Positions 1-10,075 of a stretch of DNA of 64,000 nucleotides are shown here, in pieces. Within the stretch, counting starts at the first letter, position 1; every line of letters starts with the position of its first letter. The notes beneath the pieces were generated by a model. That model saw nothing but the letters and a program-made list of their open reading frames with translations. It ran no database searches and was not told where the DNA came from. The translations under genes and the position numbers were made by a program. The stretch is from Triticum aestivum (Eukaryota; Streptophyta; Magnoliopsida; Poales; Poaceae). Location: NCBI RefSeq assembly GCF_018294505.1, contig NC_057796.1:193702027-193766026 (forward strand), read 5' to 3'.

Positions 1-177
1 AATATAAACATTTACCATAACAAATATGTATGATGTGAAAGTACATTCAATAATGAATCTAATGGTATTTATTTGTTATTGTATATGTTAATATTTTTTG
101 TTATAAGCTTTCTGAGAGTTTACAAAACTTGACTTGGACCAATGCTAATACGCGGACTTAAATAAAAACGGAGGGAG
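1..177. mobile_element. Stowaway-like MITE, one end only
   Basis: The sequence ends in the terminal signature ACGGAGGGAG followed by TA, the expected Tc1/mariner target dinucleotide. The preceding AT-rich body resembles the common Triticeae Stowaway family. The other end lies outside the window. Confidence 0.6.
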
Positions 178-1281
178 TACACATTTGTTTTCTTAGTTTG
201 TAGTGAACTAATCATTTGTTGAAATTGTGAAATAAATATATTAGGCTATTGACTTCGAATGTGATGGTCTATACAATTCAATAGTTACAATCATTGTCGA
301 ATCCCAAGATGTATACAAGGTCTATAGTACTTCACAACATGCTCAAACTCACATAATCCCAGTCAAATGAGAATCTAAATGCATTTCATAGTTATTACTT
401 TGTAGGATGCAACAAAAAACAACCATAACTCTACATCATCCATTATAGAAGCAACATTTTTACATATCCCAATGTGTGAATGAAACATGCAGAGAGAGCT
501 TTTGAAGATGGAGCAGATAGGGCGGGAAAGATTGTATGTATGTGGACGAGAGAGTAGGAGACAAACCTAACGAGACAGAGAGAGAGAGAGACAGAGAGAG
601 AAAGAGAGAGGAAGAAGTTAGGTCTGTGAGAAAGATGGATACATGTAATATACATGAGATGCGTGTGCATCTGGATTCTGTATACGTGGAAGGAGAAGAG
701 ACAACATGTTTGATGAGAGAGCTGGAAAAACATGGACGAGAGGGGAAGGATCTCATGGGTTGAGGGATTGACAATTTTGTGCGGGGGAGAGAGGGATTGG
801 TAATTTTGTGCAAGAGAGAGAGAGAGAGGGTGGGGGGAGGAGTCAGTCAGCCGTCGTCACATCACCCTGCTTCCAAATGACCCCGCATTCTCTAGCGCGG
901 TGTGGTCGCCGTCTTCGATCTGCTCGATGCCCTCTTTGAAGATTGAGGTGTATTGCATGTTGGGTTGCAAAGAAGCACAAGCGAGAGTGGTCACCATATA
1001 ACCTTGGATGGGGATGAATTGTGTGCTCGGGGGAGTGTGTGTGTGTGTGTTGTGCTGCGTGTCTCTGTGTGTGTGTGTGTGTCAGATATTGACAGAAAAC
1101 AAACCTAAGGAGAGAAATGGGTATTCACGAAGAGATTGTGCGGGCCTTGAGGTGGGCAGGGGCCGGGTGAGGGTGTCAAAATGTGCGCGTTGATGCATGT
1201 GTTGCATGCGACCGTGCGAGGGACGGACGAATCGAGAGAGATGGTTGTTGTGTTACAGATGCTCCTCTCTCTGTCTCTGTG

Positions 1282-1312
<31 letters not shown>

Positions 1313-1860
1313 GACACAAGTAAACTAGAAGATCGTTCTCTCATGTATACACAACGTATCGGCATCTGTCTATGTCTCACTCATGCATGATCATTTGCAC
1401 ATTCACACCTCTCTATGTCTGTATCACGCACACCGTCTCCACATTGCCCTTCCGCCACAACACACATATGGACACATACACACGTTCTCTCTCAGTCACA
1501 CACAAAAAATCAGTATTAAAAAAAAACTAGGGCGCACCTAAAACGTCCAAATCCAAATAAACACGAACTGGAGCTAAATTCAAATATATGGAAATATTGC
1601 AGCGTCAAGAACTTTCACAGGAAAAAAAAGTTGAGTAATATTCGAGGATTGTTTTCACACACACAAAAAGGTTCGGTGGATGTCCTTCGAGCGCGACACG
1701 GTGACACACCATTCGGTCGACCGCGCGGCCGCGGTTCACGCGCTTGCACAGGATTCCGTATCGTGGCTGTGGTACTAACTAATAAAAGCGCTGCCTAAGT
1801 CTAATGTTTACGTGTACTAGTATGGTTTTCTTTTAAGTTTGACCAACCTTATATATAAAA
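178..1860. other. Gene-free spacer rich in microsatellites
   Basis: No convincing gene is visible. The stretch holds a purine GA-rich run (about 571-616), a GT-rich run (about 1034-1082) and a mixed CT/CA run (about 1262-1318). Open frames crossing these runs are simple-sequence translations such as poly Ser-Leu or Arg-Glu and are not believed. From about 1690 the base composition becomes GC-richer, and a TATATATAAA-like box lies near 1850, close to a weak ORF. Confidence 0.6.
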
Positions 1861-1893
1861 CTAAAGTAAGCTCCCACACGCGCACTCATCAAT

Positions 1894-2109
1894 ATGCCGC
1901 CACCGCCGTTGCGCATGCCGGCGCCGCCTGCTCTGGCCAACAATTTCTCGCCCATCAATGCCGTGTCGCCGCCATCCCTGTGCCATGAAGCCGAAGGCTC
2001 GCCCGCTCACGTCGTCTGCAGTCCCTCCTCGCGATGCCGCCGCGCTGCCAAGCATGCGAGCAGCTGGTGGAGCCGCGTCTATGCACGCAGCGTACGAAGA
2101 GGAGGATGA
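1894..2109 (+). CDS. Hypothetical 71-aa ORF, doubtful
   Basis: A GC-rich open frame of 71 codons starts 35-40 bp after an AT box (TATATATAAA, about 1849-1858). That spacing fits a very short 5' UTR. The product is rich in Pro, Ala, Ser and Arg with no recognisable domain. Overlapping frames of similar or greater length exist on both strands (1958-2326 plus, 2141-2428 minus), as expected of GC-rich DNA. I cannot tell which, if any, is translated. Confidence 0.15.
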   Translation: MPPPPLRMPAPPALANNFSPINAVSPPSLCHEAEGSPAHVVCSPSSRCRRAAKHASSWWSRVYARSVRRGG

Positions 2110-2301
2110 GCGCGTGCTCCAGCACGCCGGCGAGGAGGAACTAGCGTGTCATTGTCGTCTCCGCCCGCGCGGAGGAGGCACGCATGGTGGCTGTCGCGGC
2201 GGAAGCCGGTCGCACGCGCGTCGAGCCCGCAAACCAGGTGCGGACGCGGAATCTACCTTCGAGACCTTGAATGCCACGTGGATCCTGCAATCTGAAGGAG
2301 C

Positions 2302-2431
2302 AATTTGGGTCAGTCGACTCATGTGAGCCGTTTGATGCAACATGGATGGCTAGAAGGGCTTCTTCCACCTCTTCTGCTGTCTTCTTCCTTCGCTCCGTCG
2401 AACTTCTTTCACAAATCGACTGACCCAAATT
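2302..2431. repeat. Perfect 16-bp inverted repeat, 98-bp loop
   Basis: AATTTGGGTCAGTCGA at 2302-2317 has its exact reverse complement at 2416-2431. The loop is pyrimidine-rich (CTTCTTCC-type). No target duplication was found at the ends, so it is left as an unclassified inverted repeat. It lies 3' of the exonuclease gene. Confidence 0.7.
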
Positions 2432-2678
2432 ATACTACTAGTACGAACGTATTAAGTACAGTAGGAACACGAAGATACGAGCAGTAGTACCAACTGCAAG
2501 AAGAACAGTAGTAAGACATAGTACTAGTACTACTGTACGTACTAAAGAGTTCAAATAACGAGAAAGAACATAAACATAGTTCTGTCGGGGCCTCAGCACA
2601 ACACACCCTTGAAAATAAACTAAGCAACTAGTCCGCTTGACACTGCAGTAGAACCAGCATGAGCGACGGCACTACCAC

Positions 2679-3401
2679 CTACTCGGAGTCCGAGTCTACG
2701 TCCTCGACTTCGTCCTCGTCCCTCTTCCTCTTCCTCTTCACCGATGCTTCTTTGCTCGAACCGGACACTGGGCTCTGCTTCTTCATCCAACCCTTGTAGA
2801 TATTTAAACAAAGGTAGGCATCCATTGCTGCGTACAGGATGTGATCTTCATCTAATGTCTTCGACTCCCATGCATGATGAAACTCGTGATGAGGTTTCTT
2901 CAGTTTAGCATACGAAGGATCAATCATGGCTGCTGCCAGGGTCAGCATTGAAGGTTGAGAGGAGGACACCAGGCTTGCCTTCTGGAGATCGAAGGGCTGG
3001 CCTACAACGAGACCTATCCGACGCAGGACATCCCTGTCATTCTTAAAGCCTACATTAACGAATTTCACTCTTTTGTCCTTGAGGAAGTTCTTAAAATCCT
3101 GGCACTCAACGTCGGCATGGCATATGTGGTAGACCAAGAAAACGTTATGTACGCAAACCTGGATCACGGCGGGCTTCTTCCTCTCTTCGTCCTTTAGATC
3201 CTTCTCTCGTCCCAGGACTGTGGTGTACTCAACATCTAGCCCAGCGACCCACTCACCCGTTGAACTGTTGAACATGCGTAGGAAGCGAGCAAGCCATGCT
3301 TTCACTGTCTCGGATCCATGTGTGTAGATGACGATGAACTGATCGCCGGTGATGGCTCTAACCTGGTACTCAGCGGCGACCATGGAGATTTGGGAGGCCA
3401 T
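2679..3401 (-). CDS. DEDDy 3'-5' exonuclease (Werner-exonuclease-like)
   Basis: A single 240-aa open frame starts at an ATG in good context (CCATGG). It shows the three exonuclease motifs of the RNase D/WRN group: Exo I with D56 and E58 (GLDVEYTT), Exo II with D122 in NVGFKNDRDVL, and Exo III with Y190 and D194 (YAAMDAY). All four acidic catalytic residues and the tyrosine are present, so activity is plausible: removal of 3' nucleotides from DNA or RNA using two metal ions. The C-terminus is a basic stretch (KRKRKRD, about 223-229) followed by an acidic tail, a probable nuclear signal. No intron is needed and no helicase domain is attached, as is usual for small plant WEX-type proteins. The native substrate cannot be inferred. 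Confidence 0.85.
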   Translation of the reverse strand: MASQISMVAAEYQVRAITGDQFIVIYTHGSETVKAWLARFLRMFNSSTGEWVAGLDVEYTTVLGREKDLKDEERKKPAVIQVCVHNVFLVYHICHADVECQDFKNFLKDKRVKFVNVGFKNDRDVLRRIGLVVGQPFDLQKASLVSSSQPSMLTLAAAMIDPSYAKLKKPHHEFHHAWESKTLDEDHILYAAMDAYLCLNIYKGWMKKQSPVSGSSKEASVKRKRKRDEDEVEDVDSDSE

Positions 3402-3856
3402 GGATTTTGGAGGAGGGTTAGGAGAAGTTGAACCATTGTACCCCGCAAAAAAAAACTGGGAGCGAACTAATGTGAAAGGACGGGACGACTGGGAGCGAAC
3501 TGTTGTAAGGAAGAAGACGGGGACGAGTAGGGCGTGCGAGCGGCGTGGGGTTGCTGGCTTACCCGGTGGATAAACGGCTGCAAGCCCCCAAAGAGTTCTC
3601 GAGAACTATGCGGGACCCACTAGATGTCATGTCTACTAGACCCATATCGTAGGCCTGAGTGTATAGCTTCTGCCTGTTCGCACGCCATGCCGGCGCGTGG
3701 ATGTAACTTCACTTAATTCCGTCAAACGTCGCGCCTCCCATGACCTTCGCCTCCCTCGCGCGGTCGCGCCCTTTGAGACTTTGACCGGCTATAAATGAGC
3801 AATTTTTTGCCTTTTTTTAGAAAAGCAATTTTTTTGCCTACTCCGCATGCATGATA
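3402..3856. other. Upstream region of the exonuclease gene
   Basis: This 455-bp stretch would hold the promoter of the minus-strand exonuclease gene. I found no clear minus-strand TATA box near the start codon. A CTATAAAT box on the plus strand near 3788-3796 has no obvious gene behind it. Confidence 0.4.
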
Positions 3857-4499
3857 CTCCCTCTGGTCCTTTTTACTCCCATTAACCGTTTGCAAAGTGT
3901 TTGACCAAATTTATACTTTTTTTTGAACACCACCTTATATTAATTAACCAGCCACACCAGTACACTCATTCGATACAATATTCACCACACAGGGCGGTAC
4001 GTTATTTACAAGAATACCATATAATCTATTGTCAAAGCTATACTTAGCAATTAAGTGTGCCACCTTATTGGCCGAACGGCTAATCTTTGACAATTGAAGA
4101 TTGTTGATCAACTTCGAGATGCTCAACGCTTTCATCTTCAGGTCACGCATAGCAGACCTGTCATAGTCCCCCGATGCAAGAGACGCTACCACAAAAGCGC
4201 AATCAGTCTCTAAAATTACATGATTATGAAGAGAAATACCTATGTAGAGACCGGCAATGCAAGCCCTAAGCTCCGCTTCCTCCACGCTTTGACAGGCATC
4301 AATGAAATCCCACGACCAAATTTATACTAAAAATATCAATATCTACAATACTGATTATAATGAGTATAAGAGCTACGTTTTATAATGAGTGTAAAAATAT
4401 TGATTTGACATTGTGAATGTTGACACATTTTTATATAAGTCTGGTGAAAGTAGAGGTACATTGACTTCAGACAAAACTTAAATGCACAATGCAGACTAG
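3857..4499. mobile_element. Stowaway-like MITE split by a LINE fragment
   Basis: The left end CTCCCTCTGGTCC follows TA at 3855-3856, as for Stowaway elements. The AT-rich body resumes after the insertion at 3918-4313 and runs to about 4499, where the expected inverted right end is missing or replaced by another element end (TTCCTCCGTCC). It is therefore a nested and probably end-truncated copy. Confidence 0.5.
3903..4328 (-). mobile_element. 5'-truncated LINE (RNase H fragment) with 15-bp TSD
   Basis: The 15-mer GACCAAATTTATACT occurs at 3903-3917 and again at 4314-4328, flanking the insertion. Just inside the left copy is a T8 run, which is a poly-A tail on the minus strand. The minus-strand frame 3944-4285 (113 aa) reads as an RVT_3-type RNase H domain, with EEAELRA, an ETD acidic motif, and a C-terminal NKVAHLIAKY resembling the last helix. 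Poly-A, a long target duplication and 5' truncation are the marks of target-primed reverse transcription. Only the last domain of the parent LINE survives. Confidence 0.75.
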
Positions 4500-4558
4500 T
4501 TCCTCCGTCCAAGTGCGTGCCATGTCCTATCTTGTCATCACAACAAGGTTAGCTATTA

Positions 4559-4831
4559 GGCTGGCCATAGTGGGGGTAACATAAGTAGTATCATGCACTT
4601 GGGACTCGCAAACATGCTAATGTGGTAGGCAATTAAAGAAGAGAGATATGGTTATAGTAACATAGGTAGATACCGTAACATAATAAATGTGATGCTACTA
4701 TGTGTCATGCATGGCAATAAATGAGACCACCTATGATACTAATCTAGGATACTATGCACTATAGAGGTAGTAACATAGACTAGTAACATATGCATGTTAC
4801 TAGTCTAAGTTACTCCCCACTATGACCAGCC
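4559..4831. mobile_element. PIF/Harbinger (Tourist-like) MITE
   Basis: The termini GGCTGGCCATAGTGGGGG and CCCCACTATGACCAGCC are imperfect inverted repeats of about 25 bp. The element is flanked by TTA at 4556-4558 and 4832-4834, the three-base duplication typical of PIF/Harbinger. It is 273 bp long and has no coding capacity. Confidence 0.8.
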
Positions 4832-4834
4832 TTA

Positions 4835-5463
4835 GAGTACCACTACCTCCCTTCTAGTTTAAAGGGCTCGATTCAAAAATTTCACCTACTCTTAGAAAGA
4901 TAGTAGAGGCGGTGGAATAGTTTTTGAAGTCTGCAAAAGTACTCAACTAGTGCTGTCGTTCTTCACAAAAAAATGTGTTTACCAATGCATGCATGAACAC
5001 TAGTTACTCTAACCCCCCTCTCTTCTTTAATTCTTTGCCACATCAGCATGTTTGCTATTCCCGTGTGCATGATACCAGCTAGGATACCACCATTATGGCC
5101 AGCCTTAATCATCGCATGCAATAATTTAGTGCACCTTGAAATATGAACATGTGTGGGGCGTGTATGTTTTTAGTGACTTGAGACTATACCTAGCCCGGCA
5201 TGCAAGATGACTTATTATGCACCGTTCCCCATACCTGCAGGAAGCCCATTCGTCTCCAAATCTTTTCCTCTCCATGTGTGGAAACAATATGCCTGCCAAA
5301 CTCTCCTTCTCCCTCCGGCAGTCCAACCACTCCACCCCGTGTGAAAAAATCTGCATGCATGACTCTCCTGCCCCCACACTCGTCCAATCCGTTGTGACCA
5401 GCAATATTTCCACCCCTTCGCTCCCCCGTAATTTACTCCAACAAATATGCCCACGTAGCTGTT
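4835..5463. other. Spacer with a partial copy of the same MITE
   Basis: No gene is visible. About 5001-5105 resembles the right half of the PIF/Harbinger MITE, ending in ATTATGGCCAGCC followed by TTA. The remaining open frames overlap on both strands and carry no recognisable domain. Confidence 0.4.
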
Positions 5464-5554
5464 ACTTAACTGCAGGTGCATTGGGTCACTGACATATGGG
5501 CCCAATAGGGGTCTGGCCCACATGTCAGTGACGCAACTGGACCTGCAGTTAAGT
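5464..5554. repeat. Imperfect hairpin in the 5694 gene promoter
   Basis: The left arm ACTTAACTGCAGGT...TCACTGACATATGGGCC pairs with the right arm GGCCCACATGTCAGTGA...ACCTGCAGTTAAGT. The stem is about 38 bp with a short internal mismatch and a loop of about 12 bp. It ends about 45 bp before the TATA box. The loop edge contains GGCCCAATA, which fits the plant UP1 motif GGCCCAWWW, and TGGGCC site-II cores lie in both arms. Confidence 0.7.
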
Positions 5555-5598
5555 CAGTGCAGCTCAGTCCATATCTTACGTAGGTGTGCCATTGCTCG

Positions 5599-5607
5599 CT
5601 ATAAATA
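5599..5607 (+). promoter_or_regulatory. TATA box (CTATAAATA) for the 5694 gene
   Basis: CTATAAATA lies 87 bp upstream of the ATG at 5694. A start site about 30 bp downstream would leave a 5' UTR of roughly 60 bp, rich in CT. This placement is the main reason for choosing the ATG at 5694 over the in-frame ATG at 5586, which lies upstream of the box. Confidence 0.6.
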
Positions 5608-5693
5608 CTACGCCTCCCACGACATCGCTATCTCCTCCCCCTCACGTTCACATTCATCGCTATCTCCTCCCCCTCCCTCTCACGTCGACCACC

Positions 5694-6491
5694 ATGGCAT
5701 TGCCCCTCCCAAGCCCTAGGAGCCCCTCGCTGCACCGCGCGGACGGTCACACGTCGCCGTTCCGTTCCTCGCCACCACTAGTCGAGGAGGACGCGTCGGT
5801 GTTCCGCTCGTCGCCGCTACGCGACGCGTCGCCGTTCCGTTCCTCGCCGCCACTAGTCGAGGAGGACGCGTCGGCGTTCCGCTCCTCGCCGCGACGCGTC
5901 GAGGTGGACGCGTCGGCGTTCCCAATCTCGCCAGCAGGCGCGCCGGAGGACACGTCGGCTCCCCGCTACAAGGAGAACGCCGCGCCGCCCGCCGAGCCCC
6001 CCAGCCTTGAGGAGCTTTGGAAAGAAATGGATGTCGCCTTGTGGGAGGCTTTGCCTCCAGCAGAGCGCGCCAAAATAGAGGCGGAGAAGAAGGCCGAGGA
6101 AGAGAAGTGCACCGCGGAACAAGCTGCCTGGGAGGCCTATGTCGCGTCCGAGAGAGTCAGACAATTGGCTCTTTGGCAGAAGGCTCGTGCGAGGGCCGTG
6201 AGGGTGGCGGAGGACGCCCGTGCCGACGCCCTAAGTGCAGTCGGGCCCAAGCGCCTCATCTACGCTTGGCGGTACGTGGACCGGGTGCACGCTTCCAGCG
6301 AGGAGGAGTACCTGTTGGCGCTGGATCACCACACCGGTGAGATCGCGCTCGCCCGCCGGCAAGCCGCCAATCAGCACCTCGCGAGTTGCGAGGCTGAGGA
6401 AGAGGCGTTGTGTCGGCGTGCTAGGAAACGGCCGCGCACCAGGGCACTCGTGGCGCGCCGCAAGCGCTCCAGCGAGCGCCGTGGCTTTTAG
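5694..6491 (+). CDS. Unrecognised charged protein with FRSSP repeats
   Basis: The 265-aa frame begins at an ATG in strong context (ACCATGG). Residues 21-78 hold repeats built on the pattern (P/V/A)FRSSP...VEEDAS, present about four times. Residues 104-175 are Glu/Lys/Ala-rich and probably helical or coiled-coil. About 185-225 is a more ordered block with LIYAWRYVDRVH and YLLALDHHTGEIAL. The C-terminus (241-263) is strongly basic (RRARKRPRTR), a likely nuclear signal. I do not recognise the family. The order of TATA box, short leader, single exon and basic tail suggests a real, possibly lineage-specific gene. A domesticated or captured transposon ORF is the main alternative. Confidence 0.5.
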   Translation: MALPLPSPRSPSLHRADGHTSPFRSSPPLVEEDASVFRSSPLRDASPFRSSPPLVEEDASAFRSSPRRVEVDASAFPISPAGAPEDTSAPRYKENAAPPAEPPSLEELWKEMDVALWEALPPAERAKIEAEKKAEEEKCTAEQAAWEAYVASERVRQLALWQKARARAVRVAEDARADALSAVGPKRLIYAWRYVDRVHASSEEEYLLALDHHTGEIALARRQAANQHLASCEAEEEALCRRARKRPRTRALVARRKRSSERRGF

Positions 6492-6719
6492 GAGGAGTAT
6501 AATTTTTTTTTTGTAAGGCGATCTCATTAGTTTTGGGACGCAAATGATAAATTCCAAACGTTCAGGAATTTTTAGCGTCCTTGATTAAGTATGTAAAAGG
6601 GAAAGTTTGGAAACCTTGTGTATTCGTACGCATTTTGCAAGTACGTGCATATAGCACAAACTTTACTATATACTATCGCACTACACGTCTCTCTCGATAT
6701 ATGCTTGCAGACTGTGCTA

Positions 6720-6805
6720 CTCCCTCCGTCCAGGTTAATAAGTCATCTTTGGTTGTGCACCATGACCAAGAAGGAGGGAAGACTTATACACCTAGACAGA
6801 GGGAG
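6720..6805. mobile_element. Short 86-bp Stowaway-like MITE
   Basis: The ends CTCCCTCCGTCCAGG and CCTAGACAGAGGGAG are inverted, and TA flanks both sides (6718-6719, 6806-6807). The body TAAGTCATCTT is shared with the inner MITE at 7263-7560, of which this appears to be a short internal-deletion derivative. Confidence 0.7.
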
Positions 6806-7168
6806 TACTACTATTACTTATGTACGTGCAAATGCACGTTTTAACATTACGATGCGGTTTTTGTGTAGAAAAATAGCACTAGTCAAGCTTGTGAAACGAT
6901 TCAATGCAAAACAAATGCAAAAATGCTCGTTTGATTGTTTACTTTTAGCTTCCTTCTCTGTGGTTATTTATCTGTCGTACTTTGTACGGAGTATCTCACT
7001 GGTTGGAAAGGCATGCAAATTCCCAAACCGCTCCTACACCCTGTATCGAATTTTTTTGCCTAACAAGTTGTGCCGTGCAATTGGAATTCCAACTTGAGTA
7101 CTACTACTAGTAGGAGTACCAGGGGCCAGTTCTTTTAGGCTTCTAGATTAGTAATCCCATAACTACTA

Positions 7169-7643
7169 CCTCCGTCCTGGTTTATTGGTCCCCATTGTAA
7201 TCTGTGTGAAATTTTGATCATAAATTTAACTAATGAAATGTTAGTGCATGTCACATGCACTAGTCTATCCGTCTAGGTGAGTAAGTCATCTTAGGCTGTG
7301 CACCGTGACCAAGGAGGAGGAGAAAATGAGAAACGTTAATGTTTATTTGCTAATTAATAGTATTGCATGCAATGAACTAACCACTGCATGTCGTGTTTGA
7401 TATCTCAAGTCATTAAAAGCATGCACACTCTTTATCTCTTATTGGTTGATATATCAAGAAACAAGAAACGAGGTACAGAGTAGAAGTTAATGCACCGCGC
7501 CTAAGTGTTTTGGGATTATTTGGTTTTCGTAAGATGACTTACACACCTAGACGGAGGGATTACAATGGTGAGGAATAAACCAGTTAAATCTTTGGTCAAA
7601 ATTTAACACAAATTACAATGGTGAGGAATAAACCAGGACGGAG
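7169..7643. mobile_element. Outer Stowaway-like MITE, interrupted
   Basis: The left end CTCCGTCCTGGTTTATTGG and right end AATAAACCAGGACGGAG are inverted repeats next to TA. A second MITE occupies 7263-7560. The sequence TTACAATGGTGAGGAATAAA appears twice near the right side (from 7560 and 7613), suggesting a local duplication of the right arm. Confidence 0.6.
7263..7560. mobile_element. Inner Stowaway-like MITE, 298 bp
   Basis: The ends CCGTCTAGGTGAGTAAGTCATCTTA (left) and its near-inverse at 7529-7556 are long terminal inverted repeats. TA lies at 7261-7262 and 7561-7562. It has inserted into the MITE at 7169-7643, giving a clear relative age. Confidence 0.7.
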
Positions 7644-8782
7644 TAGTAGTTTAGAAGCCCAAATAAATGAGTGAGGCGCCTTATTGTTACTCTCCACTAT
7701 GACTAGTCTTGTGGGAAAAGTTGGGGAAGCCGCCAAAAGAACTGGCCCTAGGAGTAGTAGCTAGGGATCGAGTGTGCGAGATGAACCGGAGAAAGTAAAT
7801 GCAGAGAGATGAAATGAAAAAAGACGGAGGGATGTGATGGTTGCTTGTCCGTTTATTTTACCAGGCCACTTATTACTGGGAGTGGTTGGGTTTTGTGATA
7901 TGACGGCTTTACTGCCGCGCCACGAGCGGGGTGAGAGGTGAGACTCCCGTGCAGCGCCGCCCTCTACACTTGTACTACATCAGTCGTGGTTTATTTGTCC
8001 CCCATTGAATTTGACTGAAGATTTAACTGACAAAATGTTAGTGCATGTCAACAAAAACTATATCGTTGGATTCGTATTTGAACATAGTTTTGAATGATAT
8101 AATTTTAGGTGACATGCATCAACATTTATCGTACTATATATAATGTTAGTTCAATTTTTGGTCGTACTAATCTATAGTAGTAAGGTGCCCATGCGTTGCA
8201 CCGAAGAGTGAAATGCATTGATTGGGGAGTTGTTTATTTTGACAAAGGATGTGGGGGTCATCTCATGTGTAACGGGTATCGATAGGTTTCTTCAGATATT
8301 ATTTCATCTCTAGAGCTCACAAACATCCGGGTGAAATAGATAAAAAGGTATCTTTTGCAAACAAAAGCGTTCAACTGTTCAACCTGCATCCAAAACTTAT
8401 GAAGAAATAACACTTATTGTGCTTTGCAAGAAATGATCTTTAAGAATTAGTTTTTGAGTATCGATTGTTATACATGTTGGCTACAGATGACATGGCACTT
8501 TCTTATAGTCAACAGTTGGCTATACTATTAAGTAATATTAACCATGCCCTTATACACCTAGACGGAGGGATTAAATCAGGATGACTTGCAAGCGGGCAGA
8601 GGAGATGTAAGAAATGGTTCATCGTAAGTCTTTCAACAGTACTGTAGTAAAAATTCATACATGGAAGATTCTAGACTAAACCATAAACGGATACACTTTT
8701 ATTCATGCGCGATACTCCAATAGATCAAGATCCTGCATGGAAGTCTCCACGTGCTTAGACAGCGGATTACATTGAGCGAAGA

Positions 8783-9393
8783 CTAATGATCAACATTTAA
8801 CTTGATAATGCGTATGTCCAGGTGAACCTCCTTGGAGTCCCCGTGCACCGCGTCGGCGGGTAAAGGATGCCATGGGTTTTCCAAGTCCACATTGGCGGGA
8901 TAGTCCCTGCTCCCCAGAGTCCAAGTCCGTTCGATGAGGCCGGTGTCGCCGCCCACGCAACCCGGAGGGGTAGTAACACTGACCACGCACCCGTACATCG
9001 GCCTCGTGTCAGTGTCAGTGTCAGCGGCGTCGCCCCTGACGCACATTACAGAGACGGGGCGGCGGCCTGCACGGGCCTCGCCGGTGCCCACAATCAAGAG
9101 GAAGACGTTGCCGTCCTCCTCCGAGACTAGCAGGCGGCGGTGATCCTCTAGCGACTCCGGCATGGTGAACGGGTAGCACGTCTCGTACTTGATGTTCTCC
9201 ACCAAGGGCCAGCAGTGACCGCTGCACGCATCCATGAGGTGATGCACCATGTCCGCCGGCGAGCCACAAAACGGCATCGGGCACTCATAGCAGTGGACGA
9301 AGGGCTCCTTGGAGGCATCGACTAGGCCGTCCATGAAACGGGAGTGGCTGTAGGGGACGTTGCGCCAGTTGAATATATGAGCAAGTTACTACG
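8783..9393 (-). pseudogene. SINA-like E3 ubiquitin ligase, C-terminal fragment
   Basis: The minus frame from the ATG at 9334 gives 183 aa and stays open upstream to 9393. It reads as the second half of a SINA-like protein: a SIAH-type zinc-finger remnant (HCYECPMPFCG...HHL...CSGHCWP), then a TRAF-like beta domain with LLVSEEDGNVFLLIVG, VSVMCVRG and a final EVHLDIRIIKLN. Intact family members begin with a RING finger that recruits the E2 enzyme. I find none in any frame upstream on the minus strand. The fragment is therefore either a 3' exon whose RING exon is unseen or, more likely, a truncated gene copy. Confidence 0.6.
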
Positions 9394-10075
9394 AGATTTA
9401 GTTCGAATAAGCACAAAATAAATCATGACGGCTATAACAGAGATGAAACTAATCATGTGGACTAGCATAGTAGTAGGATACAGAGTAGAAACATGAATTC
9501 TACCACGATTTCGAACAGGAAGGACAGCAACACATACGGTGCAACGGGAGCAGCACCGTTGGCGTTGAGGTTGTCGCCCATGTCCAAACACCACGTAGAC
9601 ACGGTCTTTGAGCACGGTTCATAGTCGTTCCATGCTCGGGCATTGAAGTTTGTAACTATTTTAGATTAGAATATACTACTCCTCCGGTGCTAGTAGTAGA
9701 GCAGAGTCCTACTCTACTACTCTACTCAAGCAAGTTAGGGCATAGCACTGTAGGGAGTACCAGTACTGTGATCACTCAAGCAAGTTGTCTGGCATCCACA
9801 TGACCCTACGCTGCTGGTATGTGTCTCGTAAGTCAAGCGGCGTGCTGTAGTCATCATCACCTGTCCACTTCCCGCAGCACATATTCGCTTCTCCATCTTT
9901 GTCCGCACATAATCTCATCCAATCTTCCTTCCCCGCTAAGGCTCCTCCCCCCTCGCCTGAAACCCAAGCACTAACAATGGCATAACCGAGCAGCGTCCGC
10001 CGAAAGAGTGGCTGGAATTCGCTCCCCACAGAGGTAATCAAGCTCATTGTTTTGCGTGTGGACAATCTCAGTACC
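9394..10075. other. Spacer with an unrecognised minus-strand ORF
   Basis: The stretch separates the SINA-like fragment from the DUF295 locus. A 115-aa minus frame (9772-10119) includes LLGYAIVSAWVS and runs into the DUF295 region. I do not recognise it and have no promoter or splice evidence. A direct repeat ACTCAAGCAAGTT occurs near 9723 and 9774. Confidence 0.3.

Larger units (their letters stand above)
6806..8782. other. Gene-free MITE-rich spacer
   Basis: No gene is visible outside the listed MITEs. A partial relative of the outer MITE starts near 7972 (GTGGTTTATTTGTCCCCCATT). A segment starting near 8190 with GGTGCCCATGCGTTGCACC resembles a common grass DNA-transposon end. A lone Stowaway end (ACACCTAGACGGAGGGA) lies at about 8550-8567. 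Confidence 0.45.

Noticed and set aside
443..813. Minus-strand frames of 96 and 117 aa rich in Ser-Leu
   Set aside because: They translate a GA/CT microsatellite. No domain, promoter or splice signal.
1008..1390. Frames over GT/CA repeats
   Set aside because: Low-complexity Val-Cys or His-Thr products of simple repeats.
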